A DNA stretch of 64,000 nucleotides from Photobacterium gaetbulicola Gung47 (GTDB lineage: Bacteria; Pseudomonadota; Gammaproteobacteria; Enterobacterales; Vibrionaceae): positions 372,001 to 436,000 of the forward strand of contig CP005973.1 in the NCBI GenBank assembly GCA_000940995.1, written 5' to 3'. The position numbers and the translations under genes were made by a program. Under the pieces are notes generated by a model. It had not been told where the DNA came from and did not search any database. It saw only the letters and a list, made by a program, of their open reading frames with translations. Of the stretch, positions 52,619 to 61,174 are shown one piece after another (positions within the stretch are counted from its first letter, which is position 1; every line of letters begins with the position of its first letter).

Positions 52619-53941
52619 ATGAAACACAAGTTAGTACCTGTAGCAGCGGCATTACTTACCGCGCTAGCTTCACACAATGTAGCCGCTGAATCTGCCACTG
52701 ACATCTTGACTGACGGCTGGGAAGTACATGGTTACGGTTCTATGAACTTCCGTTTCAACGAAGATCTACAGTCATTTGATTCCGAGTTGGGCAAGCCTGA
52801 TTACCGCACGGCTGGTACATCTGGTAAAAGTGCTAACCAGATTGAGTTCGTTCTGAAGAAACACACGGAATTTGCAAACGGCGTTTACAGTGATTTCGTT
52901 ACTCGTACTGAATATGGTAACGGCGACTCTTTCTACTACACATCTTCAGGTGCCGAGAAAACCAATACTGTTGCTCAACTAGAAGTGAAAGAAGCATATG
53001 TAGCACTTGGTAACCTTCCTTACTTGGGTGATGGTACTGAGATTTGGGCTGGTCGTCGCTTCCTGAACCGTGCTGCTGGTATCCTTTCTGGTGAGTTCTG
53101 GAAACAGTCATCAGGTATGGGTGCAGGTTTTGAAACTAACTTGAGCTCAGGCCACAAAACAGGCTTTGCGGTAGTTGCTGCTGACCCTGAAGCGGGCTTT
53201 GAAGATCGCCCTAATGATGGCGAGCGTACAACCGTTACTTCTTTCGACCTTTACTACTACGGTGTTAAAGCCCTGGGCGGTAGCTTTGACTTTGATGCTA
53301 AGTTCATGACTCGCGCCGATGAAAAACTACCTCGCGTAGACTCTGCAGACGATGGTTTTGGTGTGTCGGTAACCTATAACCGTGACTACTACGGCTTCGA
53401 TGGTTGGAGCCAGACTGCAATCGCATACGGTGAAGGCCTAGGCTCTAACCGTGGTGTGAACTTCGGTGGTTGGAGCGGTGATTGGCTAGAAGATTCTAAG
53501 TCTCTGTTCATTACCTCTTACGGTGTACTAAACATCAACAACAACTGGCAGTTAGGTACAGAATTCACCTACTGGGCGCCAGAGAACATGGACTGGGGCG
53601 CAACAGGCAATGCGACTGACGAAGTAACTCGTTACATCTTCGCTGCACGCCCAACTTATAAAGTGAACGATAACTTCCGCTGGGAATTCACAGGTTCTTA
53701 CGCTGTTGAAGAAGTTAACGGTGGTCAGTGGGGCCGTAAAGACAAGGCAACTGATTTCTACACCCTTGAAGCGGCATCTGTTTTCACTGTTAACGCTGAC
53801 TACTTCGGTCGTCCACAAATCAAGCCATACGTTACTTGGGTTGGTACTAACGATGAAGCAGCAGCTGGTGCAATCGGCATCACTGAAGCTGGTGAGAAAG
53901 ATCAGTTCGTCTTCGGCGTACACGCTGAAATCTGGTTCTAA
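52619..53941 (+). CDS. Second maltoporin-family (LamB) protein, diverged
   Basis: 440 residues. Signal peptide to about residue 23 (ALASHNVAAES). LamB-like strands are visible (WEVHGYGSMNFRFNED, then IWAGRRFLNRAAGILSGEFW and GMGAGFETN), but the usual RHDxHxxDFYYW segment is replaced, so its constriction zone probably differs. C-terminus FVFGVHAEIWF is barrel-like. Ribosome site AAGGGACATT. malM follows after a terminator. Promoter has CRP and MalT-like sites, so it is probably the main MalT-controlled porin. Confidence 0.88.
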   Translation: MKHKLVPVAAALLTALASHNVAAESATDILTDGWEVHGYGSMNFRFNEDLQSFDSELGKPDYRTAGTSGKSANQIEFVLKKHTEFANGVYSDFVTRTEYGNGDSFYYTSSGAEKTNTVAQLEVKEAYVALGNLPYLGDGTEIWAGRRFLNRAAGILSGEFWKQSSGMGAGFETNLSSGHKTGFAVVAADPEAGFEDRPNDGERTTVTSFDLYYYGVKALGGSFDFDAKFMTRADEKLPRVDSADDGFGVSVTYNRDYYGFDGWSQTAIAYGEGLGSNRGVNFGGWSGDWLEDSKSLFITSYGVLNINNNWQLGTEFTYWAPENMDWGATGNATDEVTRYIFAARPTYKVNDNFRWEFTGSYAVEEVNGGQWGRKDKATDFYTLEAASVFTVNADYFGRPQIKPYVTWVGTNDEAAAGAIGITEAGEKDQFVFGVHAEIWF

Positions 53942-53955
53942 ATCACATTTTTATC

Positions 53956-53980
53956 AAGGCAGCCCCCGGGCTGCCTTTTT
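53956..53980 (+). terminator. Hairpin with T run after the second lamB
   Basis: Stem GGCAGCCC / GGGCTGCC, then five T, 15 bases after the stop. Some read-through may reach malM, as in other lamB-malM pairs. Confidence 0.8.
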
Positions 53981-54063
53981 CTGGTATATCTCTTTGCTTT
54001 TTTAAGTAAATTGACAAGAGCAAATAGATATACCCACTCAACATCTGGGTATCGGAGATATAG

Positions 54064-54966
54064 ATGAATATTATAAAAACGACATTAGCAGCACTATTAG
54101 CAGCATCACTAGTAGGCTGTGCGACTTCCCCTTCAACAGAAACCATTAAAGACGTCGCTGTGACACAGCAGGCTTGCTGTGAAGGTTTCAGCCAGTTTTC
54201 ATGGATACCGATGAATGGCGACAGCATTGATTTTGTGGTTGATCAGTATTCGCAAATTGGTAACTTTGCCGAAGGTAAAAGTTACTTTGCTGGTTTTGTG
54301 CTACCGGAAAACGTTGAGCGTATGCGGGTTGACCTAAAGAGCTGGATGCGCTCGACAGGTGTCTTTGCCCCCAAAGTGCTCCTGCTGAGCCCAACATTTG
54401 AAGTGGTTGAATCCATTGAACTGAATGAATTTGAGATCAAGTCATCGGATATGTTCCGTCTGTCTCGATATGAGAAGCGCTTTGAAATGAGCCAGACGAC
54501 GGCACCTTATATGGTGGTATATTCACCGCTTGAGTACCGCGAGGGTGAAATTCAGATCCCACATCCGGAAAGGGTTCGGGCTGAAGAGCTAGGCTTGGCA
54601 CGCCCGATGGTAACGGATCCGGTGATCCAGCACCAGAAATTTGGTTCGCTAGAACTAGATTTAAAACCCATTAACTTGCGTTCCTATCGTGTATCGGAAG
54701 CTCCTGCTGTACCAGTTGTTACCCAACCGACAACAACTGTGACACAAGCTAAAGTAGCACCAGTGGCAGCTACTACCACAGTGTCGTCAGTAGCTTCCTC
54801 ATCTACAGCAGCAATGCTACCGGAAAGCGAGGCTTTCTATAACAGCCAAATTAAGGCCGCAGTAGAGAGCAATGATATGAAAAAAGCCCTGACTTTGATG
54901 GAAGAGGCCAAGCGTGCTGGTTCAAGTACGGCTGAAGCCACCTTCCTGGAGTTGATTAAAAAGTAA
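54064..54966 (+). CDS. malM: Maltose operon periplasmic protein MalM
   Basis: 300 residues. Lipoprotein signal with lipobox SLVGC (Cys19). The MalM core follows (CCEGFSQFSWIPM, FVLPENVERMRVDLKSWM, KVLLLSPTFEVVESIEL, YMVVYSPLEYREG). A Thr/Val/Ser-rich linker (about residues 220-255) leads to a short helical C-terminus (AFYNSQIKAAVESNDMKKAL). The role of MalM is unproven in E. coli; it is part of the maltose regulon in the periplasm. It sits after lamB, the usual place. Confidence 0.92.
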   Translation: MNIIKTTLAALLAASLVGCATSPSTETIKDVAVTQQACCEGFSQFSWIPMNGDSIDFVVDQYSQIGNFAEGKSYFAGFVLPENVERMRVDLKSWMRSTGVFAPKVLLLSPTFEVVESIELNEFEIKSSDMFRLSRYEKRFEMSQTTAPYMVVYSPLEYREGEIQIPHPERVRAEELGLARPMVTDPVIQHQKFGSLELDLKPINLRSYRVSEAPAVPVVTQPTTTVTQAKVAPVAATTTVSSVASSSTAAMLPESEAFYNSQIKAAVESNDMKKALTLMEEAKRAGSSTAEATFLELIKK

Positions 54967-55039
54967 GGGTGCAGTTTTAACCATACCCACCAGAGCAAGG
55001 TGTTATTCGAATCCTCATTTTGCAGCATATTGGGTATAT

Positions 55040-55068
55040 CGGGCAGGCATTCGTCTGCCCGTTCTCTT
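55040..55068 (+). terminator. Hairpin after malM
   Basis: Stem CGGGCAG / CTGCCCG with an 8-base loop, then TTCTCTT. A moderate terminator before the amylase gene. Confidence 0.55.
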
Positions 55069-55133
55069 ATCTATACTCAAAAATCTTGATGATTTTTGGT
55101 GACCATTCTATTTGCTTGTATTGAGTTATTTTC

Positions 55134-56954
55134 ATGACAGATTTTACGCATTCATCTCGTACTCAACAGCCGACAGGTAAGAAAAACAAAGAAGTGGTTT
55201 ACCAGGTATTCACTCGTTTGTTTGGTAATACCAACGCCACCAATAAGCCTTGGGGCACGCTGGAAGAAAACGGTGTGGGCAAGTTTGCCGATTTCACCGA
55301 CAAGGCACTGAGCGAAATCAAGGCACTGGGTGTGACCCACATTTGGTATACCGGGGTGCCGCACCATGCCTTGGTGCGTGATTACACCGCCTACGGTATC
55401 GACAATGATCATCCCAGTGTGGTCAAAGGTCGCGCGGGATCACCGTATGCCGTCAAGGATTACTACAATGTGAACCCAGATCTGGCTCTTGATCCGGCTA
55501 ACCGGCTTGAAGAGTTCAGAGCACTTATCGAACGCTCGCACAGACACGGCTTGAAGGTGATTATTGATATCGTTCCTAACCATGTGGCAAGACGATACCG
55601 GAGCCTGACAAACCCTGACGGTGTGGAGGATTTCGGTGCCTCTGACGATACCAGTGTCGAATATCATAAACATAACAACTTCTATTACATTCCGGACGAG
55701 TGCTTTTCGGTTCCGGTCGCAAAAGACGGATACTTGCCTTTAGGGGGGGAGTCGCATCCTTCGCTGGCAACGCCTTTTGAAGAAACACCGGCCAAGTGGA
55801 CAGGTAACGGCTCGCGTTTGGCCCAGCCAGAGTTCGATGACTGGTATGAAACCGTCAAGGTCAACTATGGCATCCGCCCTGACGGCAGCAAGGATTTCGA
55901 CGAGCTGCCAGCCGGTTTCGACACCCAAGGCCACGCCGCACATTTTGCTTTCTGGCAGGGGAAAGAGGTGCCGGACTCCTGGGTTAAGTTCCGTGATATT
56001 GCGCTCTACTGGTTGGCCATGGGGGTAGACGGTTTTCGCTATGATATGGCCGAGATGGTGCCGGTTGAGTTCTGGAGTTATATGAACTCATCCATTAAAC
56101 AGGAAAACCCGGAAGCCTTTTTGATGGCGGAAGTGTATCAACCAGATCGCTACCGTGACTACATTCACCTTGGCAAGATGGATTATCTGTACGATAAGGT
56201 CGACTTGTACGATACCCTGAAGTTGGTGATGCAGGGCAAGGGCTCGACAGATGCCATCGTAGGGGTTCAAGAGCAACTGATGGACATTGAACATCATATG
56301 CTCCACTTCCTGGATAACCATGACGAACAGCGGGTTGCCAGCCCGGAATTTGCGGGTGATGCCAACAAAGGTAAACCTGCCATGCTGGTATCCACCTTGC
56401 TAAGCACGTCACCGACTATGATCTACTTTGGCCAAGAGGTTGGAGAGCCAGGCGATGAGGATGCCGGCTTTGGCTTAGCTTCACGTACCACGATTTTTGA
56501 TTATTTCGGCGTACCTCATCATCAACGCTGGATGAACCATGGTGAGTTTGATGGCGGTCAGTTGACAGAAGAAGAGCGTAACCTGCGTGATTTCTACCAA
56601 CGGTTGATGAACTTCTCGCTCAACAGCTCCGCACTGATGGGGCATTATTGTGAGCTGCATACCCACAATCGCCAGCATGGGGCGGGTTACGATGACCAGC
56701 TGTTTGCCTTCAGCCGTTTTGATGATAGTGAGCGGCTAGTCATGCTGGCAAATTTTGGCGATGCAAAAGGTGAAGTGACATTGTCACTTCCAGAGTCGCT
56801 GCTAGGGCAGTGGCAGCTTGCGGACGGCGAGTATGAGCTGGAAGAGCAACTCTATCATGCGGCTAACGCGCTGCTGGTGGTGGAAAATGGCCTCGGCAGT
56901 ATAAAATTGGATGTGCGGGCGCTCGATTGCTTTGCTTTCTCACTAGCTAACTAG
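55134..56954 (+). CDS. Cytoplasmic GH13 alpha-amylase
   Basis: 606 residues with no signal peptide. GH13 regions: VYQVFTRLFGNTNATNKPWG at the start, IIDIVPNHVARRY, nucleophile Asp304 in GVDGFRYDMAEM, acid/base Glu333 in LMAEVYQPD and Asp397 in LDNHDEQR. A long insert lies between the NHV and GFRYD regions (about residues 160-280). A beta C-domain ends the protein. It should split imported maltodextrins inside the cell. It is flanked by terminators and so is its own unit; the promoter region of about 65 bases shows no clear MalT box. Confidence 0.9.
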   Translation: MTDFTHSSRTQQPTGKKNKEVVYQVFTRLFGNTNATNKPWGTLEENGVGKFADFTDKALSEIKALGVTHIWYTGVPHHALVRDYTAYGIDNDHPSVVKGRAGSPYAVKDYYNVNPDLALDPANRLEEFRALIERSHRHGLKVIIDIVPNHVARRYRSLTNPDGVEDFGASDDTSVEYHKHNNFYYIPDECFSVPVAKDGYLPLGGESHPSLATPFEETPAKWTGNGSRLAQPEFDDWYETVKVNYGIRPDGSKDFDELPAGFDTQGHAAHFAFWQGKEVPDSWVKFRDIALYWLAMGVDGFRYDMAEMVPVEFWSYMNSSIKQENPEAFLMAEVYQPDRYRDYIHLGKMDYLYDKVDLYDTLKLVMQGKGSTDAIVGVQEQLMDIEHHMLHFLDNHDEQRVASPEFAGDANKGKPAMLVSTLLSTSPTMIYFGQEVGEPGDEDAGFGLASRTTIFDYFGVPHHQRWMNHGEFDGGQLTEEERNLRDFYQRLMNFSLNSSALMGHYCELHTHNRQHGAGYDDQLFAFSRFDDSERLVMLANFGDAKGEVTLSLPESLLGQWQLADGEYELEEQLYHAANALLVVENGLGSIKLDVRALDCFAFSLAN

Positions 56955-56984
56955 CAGCAAGCCTTGCGCCGCTGTAAAGCGAAT

Positions 56985-57014
56985 AAAAGGTCACAGTCAT
57001 GTGGCCTTTTTTTT
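56985..57014 (+). terminator. Terminator after the alpha-amylase gene
   Basis: 10-bp stem with one G-T pair (AAAGGTCACA / TGTGGCCTTT), GTCA loop, ending in eight T. Confidence 0.88.
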
Positions 57015-57197
57015 AACCTGTATCTCTTCATTCAACAAAAAAATCAAATATTGCTCACAAAACGCGTTAACGTTTGGTTACATCAATTTTAGTAATAATT
57101 TCAATTTGTCAGCAAACATTAGCCTTTAAGCAATTGCCTGCATGGTATAATTTGGGTTACCAGATTGTTGTCTATTTATGTTGTAGGGAGAAGTCTA

Positions 57198-58385
57198 TTG
57201 AGCACAGAATTAATTTTGTTAGGGATGGCGATGTTGATTGCCATCGGGATCCTACTTCACCACCCATCAAAAACCCTGGGCCTGCCTTCGCTGCTTATTT
57301 TCATCGGTGTCGGGTTATTGTTTGGTAATGGTGAACTTAATTTTGTTTATGACGATTTGGCATTAACGTCATTCATCGGCTCGTTAGCCCTGAATGTCAT
57401 TGTTTTTGTGGGGGGGCTGAACACCTCTAAAGCCAGCATACAAGTGGCTTATAAAGAGGGTGGGGTGCTTTCCACCATCGGGGTACTGTTCACCACCTTC
57501 ATTTTCGGTGGGCTACTTTACTACATCACAGATTTTAATATTTTAACCTGCCTGTTATTTGCCGCGGTGGTCTCGTCTACTGACGCAGCGGCGGTATTCT
57601 CTATTCTTGAATCGAAGAAGCTCAAACTAAAAGAATCGACCGATACTATCTTGGAGTTTGAGTCAGCGACCAATGACCCGGTGGCGTTGCTGCTGGTCGC
57701 CATACTGACCGAAATGTTGGTGAATACCAACCAGCAAGTCAGCGGCCTTTCAATAGGCATCGAACTTGTCCAGCAAATCCTCGTTGGCCTTGGTGCTGGT
57801 TATCTGATTGGCTGGTGCTGCGTTTGGCTGCTTAACAAAATCAAGCTTGAAGAATACGGTTTGATCCCTGTGTTCATTCTTGCCTGCTTCTTTATTGCCG
57901 CTTATGGCAGCGACATGTTAGGCGGCAATATCCTGGTGTCGTCTTATGTCGCGGGTGTGTTCATTGGTAATGAACTCAAACGCGGGCGGGAGGTCAGTAA
58001 GCACTTCTTTAACAGCTTATCGTGGCTTGCCCAGGCGTTGATGTTTATTATTCTTGGCTTGCAGTTCTTCCCGAAAGAGCTATTCGCTGATATGTGGTCC
58101 GCTATTATTCCGGCGATCGCGCTGATTTTCATCGCCAGACCACTAGCTGTTTTCCTGAGCTACCTGCCGTTTAGGAAAGTATCGTTTAAGAAGAAGTTCT
58201 TTATTTCGGCTATCGGCTTGAAAGGGGCTACGCCAATTGTCTTTGCCCTGATCCCAGCATCGGCGGGTGTTGCGGGTTCGCAAGAAATGGTGCATATGGT
58301 GTTCTTCATTGTCCTGATCTCCGTTGTCCTGCAGGGGTGGGCCATTGAGCCCCTGTCGAACAAATTGGGGCTGGTGGATAAATAA
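57198..58385 (+). CDS. NhaP-type monovalent cation:proton antiporter (CPA1)
   Basis: 395 residues from the TTG at 57198, which has GGGAGA 6 bases upstream and gives the usual family N-terminus STELILLGMAM. The upstream in-frame ATG at 57165 is less likely. About 12 hydrophobic segments; the ion-binding region shows SSTDAAAVFSIL and ESATNDPVALLLVA, with the ND pair of the electroneutral antiporters. Similar to the N-terminal part of NhaP2/CvrA, but lacking the cytosolic C-terminal regulatory domain. Inner-membrane K+/H+ or Na+/H+ exchange. Unrelated to the neighbouring sugar genes. Confidence 0.88.
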   Translation: MSTELILLGMAMLIAIGILLHHPSKTLGLPSLLIFIGVGLLFGNGELNFVYDDLALTSFIGSLALNVIVFVGGLNTSKASIQVAYKEGGVLSTIGVLFTTFIFGGLLYYITDFNILTCLLFAAVVSSTDAAAVFSILESKKLKLKESTDTILEFESATNDPVALLLVAILTEMLVNTNQQVSGLSIGIELVQQILVGLGAGYLIGWCCVWLLNKIKLEEYGLIPVFILACFFIAAYGSDMLGGNILVSSYVAGVFIGNELKRGREVSKHFFNSLSWLAQALMFIILGLQFFPKELFADMWSAIIPAIALIFIARPLAVFLSYLPFRKVSFKKKFFISAIGLKGATPIVFALIPASAGVAGSQEMVHMVFFIVLISVVLQGWAIEPLSNKLGLVDK

Positions 58386-58401
58386 CCGGTACGCATTTTT
58401 A

Positions 58402-58446
58402 ACCCAATATTGCGACATTTTCGTTTTTCCTGTCGCGGTATTGGGT
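58402..58446. repeat. Imperfect inverted repeat after the antiporter gene
   Basis: Arms of 16 bases at 58402-58417 and 58431-58446 (ACCCAATATTGCGACA and TGTCGCGGTATTGGGT) pair at 14 positions plus two G-T pairs. There is no T run after it. It carries TATTGGGTATATCGG, also found at 55028-55042. Confidence 0.6.
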
Positions 58447-58652
58447 ATATCGGCAGCTTGGCTGAACATCCATTACCATACATTGTTGTCATACAGAACA
58501 CTTGCATATTTATCGTCATTAACTTGCTATATTTCAAAGGTTTAAAGTCTGCTTTTGTGACGCATATCGATACCGGCTAACAGAATTATGATAATTTGAA
58601 CTGTTCAATTGGTTATCTTGATACACGATAGTGAGCGTTCAGCAGAGGTGAT

Positions 58653-59606
58653 ATGAAAGATGAGAGGCAACAAAAATGGATTTGCGGTTTTTGGCGGCGA
58701 CTAGGTGCTTTCTTCATTGATTTGAGCCTATTGGGCTTAGTGGGCTTTTTATTGGGTACGATGTTCGCAAACACGTTTGTCCAACTGGCGGATTGGGGAA
58801 GGTTGATTGGCTTTTTCATCCTACTGACGTACTTCGGTGTGATGAACAGTGAGCGGTGCCATGGTCAGACTGTCGGCAAAAAGCTGCTGAAAATTAAGGT
58901 GGTCGATGCATCGAACTCATCGATAAGCCTTGCCAAGTCGTTACTGAGATATAGCTTTATCGCCATACCTTTTTCGCTTAACGGCTTGCAGGTTACCAAC
59001 GAACTCTTGCTATCCTATATCAAATATCCGCTGTCGTTGATCCTCATCGGAGGCTTCTTTTCTCTCGGCTATCTTTTTGTGTTCAACCGCAATACTCGGC
59101 AATCAGTACATGATCTTCTAACCGGCACGTTTGTCGTTAATCTCGTTGCGGAGCCGCATAAAACTGCGGCGGTTTGGAAGCCGCATTTTGTCGTTGTCAT
59201 TGCTATTCTGGCTGCTGCTGCCCTCCTTCCGGCAACGGCACCAGATATTGAAAGCTCCCCGTCTTACAGAGGACTGCTAGAAGCGCAGCAGGCGGTAAGC
59301 AGCCACGTTTCGGTCCGCTATGCAACGGTGACTGAGGGATCATTGATTGTCTCGCATTCTGGTGAAGGTAGCAAAACAACCTCCTATGTGAATGTTCAGG
59401 CCTTGCTCGGCAACAATACGGTTAATGATGAGAGCTTCGCGCAGAATCTCGCCACGACGATCATTGCTTCCTATCCGGAAGCTCTGGAGAAGGATTTGAT
59501 CAATGTCTCACTGTCTTATGGCTACAGTATCGTGATCTGGTCAAGCTGGAGGACGTTTAACTATTCCTTCACCCCAGAACAGTTGAAGCCACAAGAAAGT
59601 GCCTAG
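58653..59606 (+). CDS. RDD-family membrane protein
   Basis: 317 residues. The RDD domain covers about residues 10-165: FWRRLGAFFIDLSLLGLVGF (the R..D pair), NSERCHGQTVGKKLLKIKVV, and NTRQSVHDLLTGTFVV with the final D. Four membrane segments occur there, and a fifth at about 178-195 (VVVIAILAAAALLPATA). The last 115 residues are a soluble, probably periplasmic domain with no family I know. Function of RDD proteins is mostly unknown; some are linked to ion transport. Confidence 0.85.
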   Translation: MKDERQQKWICGFWRRLGAFFIDLSLLGLVGFLLGTMFANTFVQLADWGRLIGFFILLTYFGVMNSERCHGQTVGKKLLKIKVVDASNSSISLAKSLLRYSFIAIPFSLNGLQVTNELLLSYIKYPLSLILIGGFFSLGYLFVFNRNTRQSVHDLLTGTFVVNLVAEPHKTAAVWKPHFVVVIAILAAAALLPATAPDIESSPSYRGLLEAQQAVSSHVSVRYATVTEGSLIVSHSGEGSKTTSYVNVQALLGNNTVNDESFAQNLATTIIASYPEALEKDLINVSLSYGYSIVIWSSWRTFNYSFTPEQLKPQESA

Positions 59607-59764
59607 CTAGGCCATCATGACTATTGGCTGCATCGCCAGCCAATACCTCTGGCCTGACCTATCACCAAGAATCACCCACCCTGCGAAACTCCCCCTCTCG
59701 GTTAATTGAAAGACCCGTCTTGTGTCTGAGTTATACGGCTCCGAGTTCGTGCACCTCTACAAAA

Positions 59765-59780
59765 TGTGTTCAATTTCACA
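59765..59780. promoter_or_regulatory. CRP site upstream of malE
   Basis: TGTGT-TCAATT-TCACA matches the CRP arms at 9 of 10 positions, 118 bases before the malE start. Confidence 0.65.
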
Positions 59781-59812
59781 GACTTGATTCAAGTTAAGGG
59801 GGGCGTAGGCCG

Positions 59813-59846
59813 GGGGAGGATGCTCATCGCAGATGGGGGGAGGAAA
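59813..59846. promoter_or_regulatory. MalT-like boxes upstream of malE
   Basis: Direct repeats GGGGAGGATG (59813-59822) and GGGGAGGAAA (59837-59846) match the MalT box at 9 and 8 of 10. A weaker G-rich word lies near 59800. Their orientation toward malE and the CRP site upstream fit a MalT promoter. Confidence 0.65.
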
Positions 59847-59882
59847 ATGCTTGGGTCGAATAAAAATAACTTGGAAGTTACT

Positions 59883-61064
59883 ATGAAACGTGTAATGAAA
59901 TCGTTCGCTCTGTGCTCTCTGACCGCTGCGCTTGCATTTCCGATGGCGGCGTCTGCCATGCAGGAAGGTGAAATTCTTATTTGGATCAATGGCGACAAAG
60001 GTTATGAAGGCCTTGCCGAAGTCGGTCGCCAGTTTGAAGAAGACACAGGGGTGAAAGTTAACGTTCAATACCCTGAATCACTGGAAGCCAAGTTCCAGCA
60101 AGTGGCTCCAACAGGCGGCGGCCCTGACATTATCTTTTGGGCACATGACCGTTTCGGTGGTTATGCCAAATCTGGCCTGCTGACCGAAATCAAACCGTCG
60201 CAAGCGTTCAAAGACAAGCTAGTTGATTTCAGTTGGGATGCGGTAACTTACGAAGGTAAGTTGGTCGGCTACCCAATTGCATTGGAATCGCCTTCGCTGA
60301 TTTACAACAAAGATCTACTTCCTGAGCCTCCTAAGACATGGGAAGAGTTGTACGAGATCGAAAAACAAATGGCTGCCAAAGGCAAGAAAGCCATTATGTG
60401 GGATGTGAAGAATGCTTACTTCACTTGGCCAATGATCTCTGCCAACGGCGGTTATGCATTCAAGAAGACCGAGACAGGCTTTGACGGTAAGCAAATCGGC
60501 ATCAACAACGAAGCCGGTGTTGCTGGTCTGAGCTTCTTGGTTGACCTTTCTAAGAAAGGTGTTGTGTCAGCAGATATGGATTACGCCGTGTCCGAGTCTG
60601 AATTCAACAAGGGTAACGTGGCAATGACCATCAACGGCCCATGGTCTTGGGGTAACCTAGAAAAATCAAAGATCAACTACGGCGTTGCGGTATTCCCGAC
60701 ACTGAATGGCGGTAAGTCTAACCCATTCGTTGGTGTATTGAGTGCGGGGATCAACTCTGCCAGCCCTAACACGGACCTTGCCGTTGAATTCCTGGAAAAC
60801 TACCTGATCACTGACGAAGGTTTGGCGAAAGTCAATAATGACAAGCCATTGGGTGCGGTGACGCTGAAGTCTTTCCAGCAGGAGCTTTCTAAGGACAGCC
60901 GTATTGCCGCGACAATGACCAATGCGGAAAACGGCGAAATCATGCCGAACATCCCTGAGATGACGGCATACTGGTTTGCTGAAGGTGCGGCTATCGAGAA
61001 TGCCCTTCTAGGTCGTCAGACGGTTCAGGAAGCATTGGATACAGCGGCTTCTCAGATCCGTTAA
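59883..61064 (+). CDS. malE: Maltose/maltodextrin-binding protein MalE
   Basis: 393 residues from the ATG at 59883 (GGAAG upstream), as E. coli MalE is 396. The frame runs further upstream through the MalT-like boxes, but that part is not coding. Signal peptide ends near AASA-M. Mature sequence matches MalE: LIWINGDKGYEGLAEVG, QFEEDTGVKVNVQYPE, GGGPDIIFWAHDRFGGYAKS and VAMTINGPWSWGNL. Periplasmic ligand-binding part of the MalEFGK2 importer. malF, malG and malK are not next; a debranching enzyme gene follows after a hairpin. Confidence 0.96.
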   Translation: MKRVMKSFALCSLTAALAFPMAASAMQEGEILIWINGDKGYEGLAEVGRQFEEDTGVKVNVQYPESLEAKFQQVAPTGGGPDIIFWAHDRFGGYAKSGLLTEIKPSQAFKDKLVDFSWDAVTYEGKLVGYPIALESPSLIYNKDLLPEPPKTWEELYEIEKQMAAKGKKAIMWDVKNAYFTWPMISANGGYAFKKTETGFDGKQIGINNEAGVAGLSFLVDLSKKGVVSADMDYAVSESEFNKGNVAMTINGPWSWGNLEKSKINYGVAVFPTLNGGKSNPFVGVLSAGINSASPNTDLAVEFLENYLITDEGLAKVNNDKPLGAVTLKSFQQELSKDSRIAATMTNAENGEIMPNIPEMTAYWFAEGAAIENALLGRQTVQEALDTAASQIR

Positions 61065-61111
61065 TTCAACTAAATCAAGTATATGTCTGGCAACAGATAG
61101 ACATCCACATC

Positions 61112-61146
61112 ATGCGCAGCTCTCTTCGTAGAGTCTGCGCATTTTT
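61112..61146 (+). terminator. Hairpin with T run between malE and the debranching-enzyme gene
   Basis: Stem ATGCGCAG / CTGCGCAT with inner pairing of CTCT and AGAG, followed by TTTT. It probably ends most transcripts after malE and lets a fraction continue. Confidence 0.7.
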
Positions 61147-61174
61147 GTACTTAACGACTACCCAAGGAATACAC

